Notes: generated by a model from the sequence alone, not told the origin. Shown: positions 1 to 4,754, counted from the stretch's first letter. The stretch is 5,051 nt of DNA from Candidatus Firestonebacteria bacterium RIFOXYA2_FULL_40_8 (GCA_001778355.1 MFGS01000112.1:12086-17136), one strand, 5' to 3'. Translations and numbers: made by a program.

Positions 1-576
1 TGTGGTAAAAGGATAATTTGCAATTTTAGGATTGGCATTGGAAACTTTTGAAAGCAGTGTGGATTTTCCGGCATTGGGGTAGCCGATAACTCCGACATCC
101 GCAATGGTTTTTAATTCCATTAAAAGTTCGCGTGACTCCCCGCGTTCGCCATTTTCCGCAATACGGGGTGTCTGAAAAGTAGAAGTTTTATAGGAAGCGT
201 TACCCCTTCCGCCTTTTCCGCCCTTGGCCACAAGCAGTCTCTGACCCTCTGTTAAAATATCCCCGAGAAGCTCTTCTGTTTCGAAATCCCTGACCACGGT
301 TCCGAGCGGCACATTGATTATTATATCTTTGGCGTTTTTTCCGAACATATTACTGCCGAGGCCGTGCTCCCCGTGAATGGATTTGTAGTACGGCTTATAT
401 TTAAAGTCAATTAGCGTAGACATACTGCTGTTACCGACAATAATAATATCCCCGCCCTTACCGCCGTTTCCGCCGTCCGGGCCGCCCTTCGGAATATATT
501 TCTCCCGCCGGAAACTGATACATCCGCGCCCGCCCGCACCCGCCTCAACGTATATTTTTACTTTATCAATAAACAT
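1..576 (-). CDS. obg: GTPase Obg/CgtA, N-terminal 192 residues (3' part outside window)
   Basis: This is an Obg-family GTPase, which acts in late 50S ribosomal subunit assembly and stress control. The reading frame runs from ATG at 574-576 off the left edge. The glycine-rich Obg fold fills residues 1 to about 158, with GAGGRGCISFRREKY near residues 13-27 followed by PKGGPDGGNGGKGGD and, later, LVAKGGKGGRGN. The G domain then starts with the P-loop GYPNAGKS at residues 165-172, where the family normally has it. The window ends at PFTT, the beginning of switch I, so the G3-G5 motifs cannot be checked. No Shine-Dalgarno sequence precedes the ATG; a -10-like hexamer lies 6 nt upstream, suggesting a leaderless mRNA. 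A repeat element separates it from the gene upstream, so it is probably transcribed from its own promoter. Family identity is certain. Confidence 0.97.
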   Translation of the reverse strand, partial: MFIDKVKIYVEAGAGGRGCISFRREKYIPKGGPDGGNGGKGGDIIIVGNSSMSTLIDFKYKPYYKSIHGEHGLGSNMFGKNAKDIIINVPLGTVVRDFETEELLGDILTEGQRLLVAKGGKGGRGNASYKTSTFQTPRIAENGERGESRELLMELKTIADVGVIGYPNAGKSTLLSKVSNANPKIANYPFTT

Positions 577-582
577 ATCTGT

Positions 583-591
583 ATTTTAGCA
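583..591 (-). promoter_or_regulatory. Putative extended -10 promoter of obg (leaderless)
   Basis: On the minus strand TGC-TAAAAT is followed by exactly 6 nt (ACAGAT) and then the obg ATG. A start 6-7 nt beyond the hexamer would fall on the A of ATG. The TGn extension suits an extended -10 promoter. No good -35 is seen at 16-18 bp; TTGTAC at 609-614 is 20 bp away. There is no purine-rich Shine-Dalgarno sequence between promoter and ATG. Confidence 0.55.
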
Positions 592-620
592 CATTTGGAG
601 TGATTTTTGTACAAATTACA

Positions 621-700
621 CCAAAAAGGGGACAGGTCCGCTTTCATCGAGATCTCATCAAGATATATCTCTGATGGACACGTGCCTGTCCCCTTTTTGG
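621..700. repeat. 80-bp REPIN/MITE-like palindrome with perfect 16-bp inverted ends
   Basis: CCAAAAAGGGGACAGG at 621-636 is repeated perfectly inverted at 685-700. An inner stem pairs CATCGAGAT (645-653) with ATCTCTGATG (667-676) with one bulged base. Each end also folds by itself: GGACAGGTCC at 630-639, and GGACA/TGTCC at 676-680 and 687-691. Two inverted units, each with its own small hairpin, is the REPIN architecture mobilised by REP-associated tyrosine (Y1) transposases. From memory, GGGGACAGG ends recur beside Y1 transposase genes in several uncultured lineages; that is recall, not a search. No transposase is encoded here and no target duplication is evident. It sits between the suffix-protein gene and obg. 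Both strands end in a T5 run at the stem base, so it may also act as a two-way terminator. Confidence 0.75.
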
Positions 701-736
701 ATAGAAATCAGCGGGTTTTTCTTTTCGGGAACCGCC

Positions 737-1135
737 TTATCTGTCTTCTTTATAGTTGGGGTCGGAGATCTCTTTTTTATGGATATCGCTTTTTTCTTTG
801 TCTGTTATATCGGCTGTCTTTTCCGCGTTAAGTTCTCTTTTTTCTTCGTCCAGTACTTCTTTTGCTGCTTTCTTAAACCAATTTATGGGATTGAAATAAT
901 ATTTATACTTTTTATAAGTCTCTTCACCTACAAGAAAAACCCCTACCCAAAAGGTTATCTCTGCAAGGACCAGAAGTACGGTTATAATACTTATCTTCAT
1001 ATTTCCGGAATAAGGAAGAAATGGTACATACAAAAGAACACCCCACTTTAAAAAAGAAAGGAGTATAAGAGCAACCCCCAATTTAAAAAGAAAACTTGTT
1101 TTTTTTAAACGTCCATTATTTTCTTTATCTTCCAC
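737..1135 (-). CDS. Small two-helix membrane protein, transporter suffix domain type
   Basis: This 132-residue protein has two hydrophobic helices at about residues 19-40 and 48-70. They match what I recall of proteins named 'transporter suffix domain-containing': KLGVALILLSFLKWG, the VPFLP turn at 37-41, and EITFWVGVFLVGEE at 59-72, followed by KKY. The family has no established biochemical role; such domains occur alone or appended to transporters. Residues 88-132 form a very charged Lys/Glu/Asp-rich tail, probably cytoplasmic. The start is GTG at 1133-1135, supported by the Shine-Dalgarno sequence GAGAGGA 5 nt upstream and by the family's N-terminal motif beginning soon after. It appears monocistronic: a repeat element follows 36 bp beyond its stop, and AT-rich spacer precedes it. 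ORFs on the opposite strand here look like shadows. Family assignment is from memory and moderately sure. Confidence 0.8.
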   Translation of the reverse strand: MEDKENNGRLKKTSFLFKLGVALILLSFLKWGVLLYVPFLPYSGNMKISIITVLLVLAEITFWVGVFLVGEETYKKYKYYFNPINWFKKAAKEVLDEEKRELNAEKTADITDKEKSDIHKKEISDPNYKEDR

Positions 1136-1140
1136 TTTCT

Positions 1141-1147
1141 TCCTCTC
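1141..1147 (-). promoter_or_regulatory. Shine-Dalgarno sequence that fixes the GTG start at 1133-1135
   Basis: The minus strand reads GAGAGGA, then AGAAA, then GTG. The good ribosome binding site at normal spacing supports this non-ATG start. It also shows that this organism uses Shine-Dalgarno initiation for some genes, in contrast to the obg and feoB starts. Confidence 0.7.
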
Positions 1148-1180
1148 AAAACCGCGATTTTCCTGTTACAAAAACACTAT

Positions 1181-1306
1181 AAACTCGAAGCACTAAATTC
1201 GAAACAAAACTGACAAAAATACAAAAAAGTACCAAGTGTAAACTCATTTTTGTTACTTTTTCTTTTTCGAATTTGTTTCGAATTTCGAGTTTAGAGCTTC
1301 GAATTT
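1181..1306. repeat. TTCGAA-rich intergenic repeat with inverted arms
   Basis: This lies in the 227-bp gene-free stretch 1136-1362. AAATTCGAAACAAA at 1195-1208 has a perfect 14-bp inverted copy at 1272-1285. AAACTCGAA at 1181-1189 has a 9-bp inverted copy at 1284-1292. The right side carries three closely spaced copies of TTCGAATTT (about 1266-1274, 1277-1285, 1298-1306). The middle (1209-1265) is AT-rich with no coding potential. Such degenerate CGAA/TTCG strings are common intergenic repeats in some uncultured bacteria (recall, not searched). A function such as transcript end processing is possible but not shown. The rest of the spacer holds nothing I can identify. Confidence 0.6.
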
Positions 1307-1362
1307 CCAACCACAGTCATTAAAACTATTAAAGCATCAAAAAGCCACTTCATCTCACTTGC

Positions 1363-2013
1363 TTACTTCGTAATCCGGATAAATACATCCTTCGCTATAT
1401 TTTCATCGACGGCAAACTGGCTATTTCCTACTTTAAACAAATACGACGGGAAATTTTGAAGAAGGGTTATCTCCATTCCGGGAAGTATTCCCATCGCCAT
1501 AATTGTTTGTAATTTATTCTTTTCTTCCGCCTGAATATAGGAGATCTTTCCTTTTTCCCCGGGTTTTACCAGAGAGAGCGGGGCAATTACTCTTGTATCT
1601 TTTATTCCTTTTTCTTTACAGCATTTTCCCTCGGGTATCTTAGTTCCGTGAGGGCAGGTCGTCGGGTGTCCCAGCAGACGGCAGATTTGTTCATCAATAC
1701 CACGGTGCAAAATATGCTCAAACTCACAGGCAGAATCATGAACACATACCCCTTTTAGATCAAACACGTCAGTCAAAAGCCTTTCTGCCAACCGGTGCCG
1801 TCTTACCACATCCCGGGCTTCCACTTCGCCTTCTTTCGTCAGCTTAATAATTCCATTTTTATCCAGAGCCAGATTTTTTTTTATCAATTCACCATGCTCC
1901 GCTCCATCCTGTTTAATCTTCAGTTCATCATAACTAAGGCCTTTTCTTTTCTGTTCAATTATCTCAATATATAGTTTTTCCAAAACCTCTTCAGTCTTTT
2001 GTGAAATATTCAT
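1363..2013 (-). CDS. DtxR/MntR-family metal-dependent repressor fused to a C-terminal FeoA (SH3-like) domain
   Basis: This 216-residue regulator is predicted to sense Fe(II) or Mn(II) and repress metal-uptake genes. Residues 1-66 are a shortened, poorly conserved winged helix. Residues 67-115 are the dimerisation/metal domain: RRHRLAERLL, then HDSACEFEH. Spacing matches DtxR exactly, so His73, Glu77, His92, Cys96, Glu99 and His100 correspond to DtxR His79, Glu83, His98, Cys102, Glu105 and His106. DtxR Met10 is replaced by Glu9, as in MntR (Asp8), and Glu12 matches MntR Glu11. A Cys/His segment follows (Cys111, His116, Cys120, His122, Cys131, Cys132). Residues about 142-216 are FeoA-like (PLSLVKPGEKGKI, MGILPGMEITLL). 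ATG at 2011-2013 follows the Shine-Dalgarno GAGGTG, which directly abuts the feoB stop, so it is co-transcribed with feoB. Family is certain; the exact metal is not. Confidence 0.93.
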   Translation of the reverse strand: MNISQKTEEVLEKLYIEIIEQKRKGLSYDELKIKQDGAEHGELIKKNLALDKNGIIKLTKEGEVEARDVVRRHRLAERLLTDVFDLKGVCVHDSACEFEHILHRGIDEQICRLLGHPTTCPHGTKIPEGKCCKEKGIKDTRVIAPLSLVKPGEKGKISYIQAEEKNKLQTIMAMGILPGMEITLLQNFPSYLFKVGNSQFAVDENIAKDVFIRITK

Positions 2014-2017
2014 AATT

Positions 2018-2023
2018 CACCTC
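2018..2023 (-). promoter_or_regulatory. Shine-Dalgarno sequence of the regulator gene
   Basis: The feoB stop TAA is immediately followed by GAGGTG, then AATT and ATG. The run TAAGAGGTGA is close to the full anti-16S complement. This suggests efficient (re)initiation and tight translational coupling of the regulator to feoB. Confidence 0.75.
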
Positions 2024-3943
2024 TTAAAGTGTGATTTTAAATAAAATTAACAGTTGATTAATAACAAATCCGGCGGAAATGGAAACTACGGTAACAACAC
2101 CGGTAAGAGCCATTGCCGTGCCGAACTTTCTCTCTTTTATCATCATGATTAACTGCGCTATACACGGCAGGAACAAGGTCATGACAACTATTGATACAAG
2201 TATCTGATTATTAGTAAGAAGTCCTGATTTTTGCATATCAAACAAGCCCGCAGCTCCGTAATCCCTCCTGAAAAAACCCATAATAAATATAGTGGCGGTA
2301 CTTTCAGGCAACCCCATAAATCCGAGAGGATATTTCGCTATTTTTATCAATAAAGCAAGAAGATGCGTATGATACGCCGCAACCATAGCTACACTCACTA
2401 TTAAAAATACCGGTATAACCTCTTTGATGTACCACTCCATCCTTGTATAGGTTTTGACAAATAGATTTGAAAGTTTCGGAAGCCGGAGGGGCGGTACTTC
2501 CATGAAAAATACAGGTGCTTCTCCGGGGAGAATTTTCGCGGCAAGGAATCCCGCGGTAATAAAGACGACATTTATTACGACAAGCCAGATGCCGAGGATT
2601 ACCGGAAGCCCGCTAAGCATTGCCATTATAACGCCAAGCTGAGCAGAGCAGGGAATTGCAAGTGCCAGAAGCAGTGTAGCGATCAATCTTTCTCTTTTCG
2701 TTGCAAGGGTTCTCGTCACCATTGTCGCCATCGTTCCGCAGCCAAGGCCAAGTACCATAGGAATTACTGCTCTTCCTGAAAGCCCCATTTTTTTAAAAAC
2801 CCGGTCTATCAACATGGCAAGCCGGGGCAAATAGCCGGTGTCTTCAATAATTGCAAAGACGAAGAAGAAGGTAACTACGATAGGCAGAATAATTGCAAAA
2901 GCATACCGGAGGCCGAGAGTTACAATTCCATACTCGTGCACAAACAGGTCCTGTCCCGGTCCCCAGGGAATTGCATGTTCGATAAAATTAGTTACAGGCG
3001 GGATTATCCATTTGTCAAAAACGGTTGTATTGATAAAATCGACAACTACACCTGCTCCAAGTTTACCGACGAAAAGATAGAGCCCGAAGTAAAGGACAAA
3101 TGCCAGAATAAGAAAACCCCAGAAAGTGCTCATAGTAAGGCGGCTTAACCATTCGGCAAAACTTCCCATCTGCTTACCCTTGCTTACTCTCGCAATATCT
3201 ATAATAGCAGAGGCCCTGGACTGCCTTTCCATAGCTATGAGATAACCCAAGGGTTTGGAATATTTCTTTTTTAAAACTTCTATCTCTTTCTCCGCGTTTT
3301 TCGCGGCTGTTTTATTTTCTTTTAAAAGCCGCTCAGCAACTTCCGTATCTTCTTGAAGAAGAAGGAGTGAGTTAATCCGGCCGAACCCGGATTTAATTAG
3401 AAACTCTTCCATGCGGGAATCGTATTTTACGATATCCCTTTTGCTCTCGCCTTTTTTGTAATTCGCAATTTTATCTTTAAGGTTAGAAAGCCCCTGTCCC
3501 ATCGTGCCTATCGCGGTAAGGACGGGAACCCCAAGCTCAGCTTCAAGTATCTTCGTGTCAATCTTTATCCCGAGACGCTCGGCTTCATCCATGATATTTA
3601 GCACCAGAATGACAGGAAGGTCCGCTTCAATAAGCTGAAGGGTAAACGGCAGCATTCTCTCGATATTTTTCGCATCCAGAACATGTATCAGGACATACGG
3701 TGTTTCAGAAAATATTATATTTCTCGAAACCCTCTCCTCATCTGTAACAGGAACAAAAGAGTACATTCCGGGGGTATCAATTACTTCATATTCCGCCCCG
3801 CCAATCTTCGCATTCCCGCGAAACACTTCGACGGTAGTGCCCGGATAATTAGACACAGTGGCATAACTGCCGGTGAGCGCATTAAAAATAACGCTCTTCC
3901 CGACATTAGGATTCCCCGCTATTATTATCTTCTTAACTTCCAT
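2024..3943 (-). CDS. feoB: FeoB-type ferrous iron (or Mn) transporter with N-terminal GTPase domain
   Basis: This 639-residue inner-membrane protein imports divalent metal, normally Fe(II). The N-terminal G domain has G1 GNPNVGKS (10-17), G2 in YPGTTVE (33-39), G3 DTPG (56-59) and G4 NIMD (116-119). A helical GDI-like, coil-rich region spans about 160-260. The membrane part has two gate-like halves, with Cys402 in GLGCGTMATMVTR, Cys432 in PCSAQLG and Cys594 in LPCIAQ, plus FFRRDYGAAGLF around residues 557-568. It differs from E. coli FeoB: GCGT replaces GCNV, Gln replaces Arg in PCSAR, it is shorter, and it lacks a cysteine-rich tail. This is a distinct FeoB subtype, and some divergent FeoB proteins have been linked to Mn(II). 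The start is forced by G1 at residue 10. It has no Shine-Dalgarno sequence, is probably leaderless, and heads the operon with the regulator 10 bp downstream. Confidence 0.95.
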   Translation of the reverse strand: MEVKKIIIAGNPNVGKSVIFNALTGSYATVSNYPGTTVEVFRGNAKIGGAEYEVIDTPGMYSFVPVTDEERVSRNIIFSETPYVLIHVLDAKNIERMLPFTLQLIEADLPVILVLNIMDEAERLGIKIDTKILEAELGVPVLTAIGTMGQGLSNLKDKIANYKKGESKRDIVKYDSRMEEFLIKSGFGRINSLLLLQEDTEVAERLLKENKTAAKNAEKEIEVLKKKYSKPLGYLIAMERQSRASAIIDIARVSKGKQMGSFAEWLSRLTMSTFWGFLILAFVLYFGLYLFVGKLGAGVVVDFINTTVFDKWIIPPVTNFIEHAIPWGPGQDLFVHEYGIVTLGLRYAFAIILPIVVTFFFVFAIIEDTGYLPRLAMLIDRVFKKMGLSGRAVIPMVLGLGCGTMATMVTRTLATKRERLIATLLLALAIPCSAQLGVIMAMLSGLPVILGIWLVVINVVFITAGFLAAKILPGEAPVFFMEVPPLRLPKLSNLFVKTYTRMEWYIKEVIPVFLIVSVAMVAAYHTHLLALLIKIAKYPLGFMGLPESTATIFIMGFFRRDYGAAGLFDMQKSGLLTNNQILVSIVVMTLFLPCIAQLIMMIKERKFGTAMALTGVVTVVSISAGFVINQLLILFKITL

Positions 3944-3949
3944 ATTAGT

Positions 3950-3955
3950 ATTTTA
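3950..3955 (-). promoter_or_regulatory. Putative -10 of the feoB operon promoter (leaderless)
   Basis: On the minus strand TAAAAT is followed by exactly 6 nt (ACTAAT) and then ATG, the same spacing as at obg. There is no Shine-Dalgarno sequence. No consensus -35 is visible; at the usual distance lies the 11-bp direct repeat annotated separately, which suggests an activated or tightly repressed promoter. Confidence 0.5.
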
Positions 3956-3966
3956 CAGGTTTTATA

Positions 3967-3988
3967 ATGATTTTTATATGATATTTAT
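3967..3988. promoter_or_regulatory. Candidate operator: tandem 11-bp direct repeat upstream of feoB
   Basis: ATGATTTTTAT (3967-3977) is followed without a gap by ATGATATTTAT (3978-3988), with one mismatch. The 11-bp period is one helical turn. On the minus strand the pair covers about -25 to -46 relative to the presumed feoB start, i.e. the -35 region. An inverted pair TGATA-AA-TATCA overlaps its distal end (3979-3990). Position and AT-rich ATCAT/GATA content would suit a DtxR/MntR or Fur-type site, possibly for the regulator encoded in the same operon. This is inference; AT-rich DNA produces such repeats by chance. Confidence 0.4.
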
Positions 3989-4049
3989 CACCCGAAATAT
4001 GAAATTTGATATCTATACGTTTTTTACGTGAGAATTGGTGTCTTCGGCG

Positions 4050-4271
4050 AATTTCGGGTTCGATTCCACTGACACAAGATAAAACAGTTTCTGGTATTCT
4101 TAGCACCCGTTTACGTAGTTTTGTAATCAGTGCAATCCAGTAGTTTTGCAATCAGTGCAATCTTTTACATTGTATCAGCGCAATCCCGTAGCTTTGCAAT
4201 CAGTGCAATCTTTTACATTGTATCAGTGCAATCCCGTAGCTTTGCAATCAGTGGAATCGGACCCCGAATTT
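4050..4271. repeat. 222-bp segment bounded by imperfect ~22-bp inverted repeats, enclosing a tandem array
   Basis: CGATTCCACTGA at 4061-4072 has a perfect inverted copy, TCAGTGGAATCG, at 4248-4259. The match continues outward with small changes, pairing 4050-4060 (AATTTCGGGTT) with 4260-4271. The ends thus form imperfect inverted repeats of about 22 bp around the six-unit array. This looks like a small non-autonomous element or a repeat cluster that duplicated in inverted orientation; the right arm overlaps the last array unit. No protein is encoded and no target duplication is obvious. The stretch 3989-4049 outside it holds only the inverted pair ACCCGAAAT/ATTTCGGGT (3990-3998 and 4051-4059). 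Confidence 0.6.
4115..4258. repeat. Tandem array of six 23-25-bp units ending in CAGTGCAATC
   Basis: Six contiguous units occupy 4115-4139, 4140-4162, 4163-4187, 4188-4210, 4211-4235 and 4236-4258. Units 1, 2, 4 and 6 begin GTAG(T/C)TTTG(T/C)AATCAG. Units 3 and 5 begin TTTTACATTGTATCAG. All end (T/C)GCAATC except the last, which ends TGGAATC. The alternation makes a 48-bp higher-order period (4140-4187 and 4188-4235, differing at only two positions). There are no unique spacers, so this is a minisatellite and not a CRISPR. Read on the minus strand, the 48-bp period preserves frame but contains an in-frame TAA per period, so it is not coding. It lies in the divergent spacer between feoB and the EamA-like gene. 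Confidence 0.88.
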
Positions 4272-4352
4272 GGAATATAAAGGAACATCGTTATAATTAG
4301 GAAATAGATGGCTAACAACTAACAGGTGTTTTAGGTTGCGCTGTCGGGGTCC
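4259..4352. repeat. Perfect 9-bp inverted repeat flanking the promoter-proximal spacer
   Basis: GGACCCCGA at 4259-4267 and TCGGGGTCC at 4344-4352 are perfect inverted copies 76 bp apart. The left arm overlaps the end of the tandem array's flank. The right arm lies between the presumed -35 and -10 of the next gene. A related, shorter arm (TTCGGG) occurs at 4053-4058. The intervening 4268-4343 is AT-rich and has no ORF that I can support. Confidence 0.5.
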
Positions 4353-4365
4353 CATATGCTATTAT
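4336..4365 (+). promoter_or_regulatory. Putative promoter of the EamA-like gene (leaderless)
   Basis: TGC-TATTAT at 4357-4365 is an extended -10 ending exactly 6 nt before ATG 4372. TTGCGC at 4336-4341 is a partial -35 at 18 bp. There is no Shine-Dalgarno sequence before the ATG; the 6 nt between are ATTTTT. The arrangement repeats that seen at obg and feoB. Confidence 0.55.
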
Positions 4366-4371
4366 ATTTTT

Positions 4372-4725
4372 ATGACAGTAGACACAAAATCCATAACATT
4401 AATATTAGGTTCGGTCCTTATGATAGCCCTTGGTCAGGTATTCTGGAAATTGGGTACCAATCAGACGGGTACAGGCGCTACATTTATTAAAACAATCTCA
4501 AACATCTGGTTTATTCTCGGTTGTCTTATGCTTCTCGGAAGTTCCTGGGTGTGGATACTGGCTCTTCAAAGAGTAGACCTAAGCTACGCCTTCCCCTTCC
4601 AAGCCCTAGCCTACGCCCTAATATTCATATTTTCCATCTTCCTCTTCAAAGAACCCGTCACAACAATGAAAGTAATAGGAACAATCCTAATCATAGCCGG
4701 AGTTATCGTAGTATCGAAGGGGTAG
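4372..4725 (+). CDS. Small four-helix EamA/ArnE-like membrane protein (SMR superfamily)
   Basis: This 117-residue protein has four predicted helices at about 8-27, 43-66, 72-92 and 98-115. It shows the half-size DMT/SMR layout: GQVFWKLG (21-28), LQRVDLSYAFP (65-75), KEPVT (93-97) and GTILIIAGVIVVS (103-115). Compared with EmrE, the position of the proton-coupling Glu14 holds Ile18, so a multidrug/H+ antiporter is unlikely. GQ..WK, LQ.V...AYP-like and EPV motifs resemble ArnE/ArnF subunits that flip undecaprenyl-linked sugars, and other stand-alone EamA proteins. Substrate is unknown. The ATG at 4372 is preferred over an upstream in-frame TTG at 4336, which would place the inverted repeat and promoter inside the gene. 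It is alone in its orientation here. Codons after about 4577 shift towards C- and A-ending ones. Confidence 0.87.
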   Translation: MTVDTKSITLILGSVLMIALGQVFWKLGTNQTGTGATFIKTISNIWFILGCLMLLGSSWVWILALQRVDLSYAFPFQALAYALIFIFSIFLFKEPVTTMKVIGTILIIAGVIVVSKG

Positions 4726-4754
4726 AGAGAAAAGATAGTTAGAACGTTCCCCTC

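Noticed and set aside
607..1051. Plus-strand frames opposite the suffix-protein gene
   Set aside because: They run through the palindrome or lie antisense to a gene with a good Shine-Dalgarno sequence and recognisable family motifs; their residues look like low-complexity shadows.
1341..1362. Intrinsic terminator after the regulator gene
   Set aside because: Only a four-base stem with mismatches precedes the T5 run on the minus strand; too weak to call.
2454..3148. Plus-strand frames within feoB
   Set aside because: They are antisense to the conserved FeoB membrane domain and show no protein-family features.
4051..4075. tRNA T-arm-like GGGTTCGATTCC, suggesting a tRNA or an att site
   Set aside because: The T-stem does not pair beyond two bases, no other arms are found upstream, and the same string recurs inverted at 4248-4271, so it belongs to the repeat.
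3945..4151. Minus-strand 68-residue frame upstream of feoB
   Set aside because: It starts within the tandem array, covers the inverted repeats and the feoB promoter, has no Shine-Dalgarno sequence, and resembles no known protein.
4115..4258. Possible CRISPR array
   Set aside because: Units abut with no unique spacers, and the two alternating unit types are both repeated; this is a tandem minisatellite.
4336..4371. Upstream TTG start for the EamA-like gene
   Set aside because: It would place the inverted repeat arm and the -10 in the coding region and add a non-family N-terminus; ATG 4372 gives a normal first helix.
3944..4371. Riboswitch or iron-responsive leader upstream of feoB
   Set aside because: The likely transcript starts at the ATG, leaving no leader; the structures seen are repeats upstream of the promoter.
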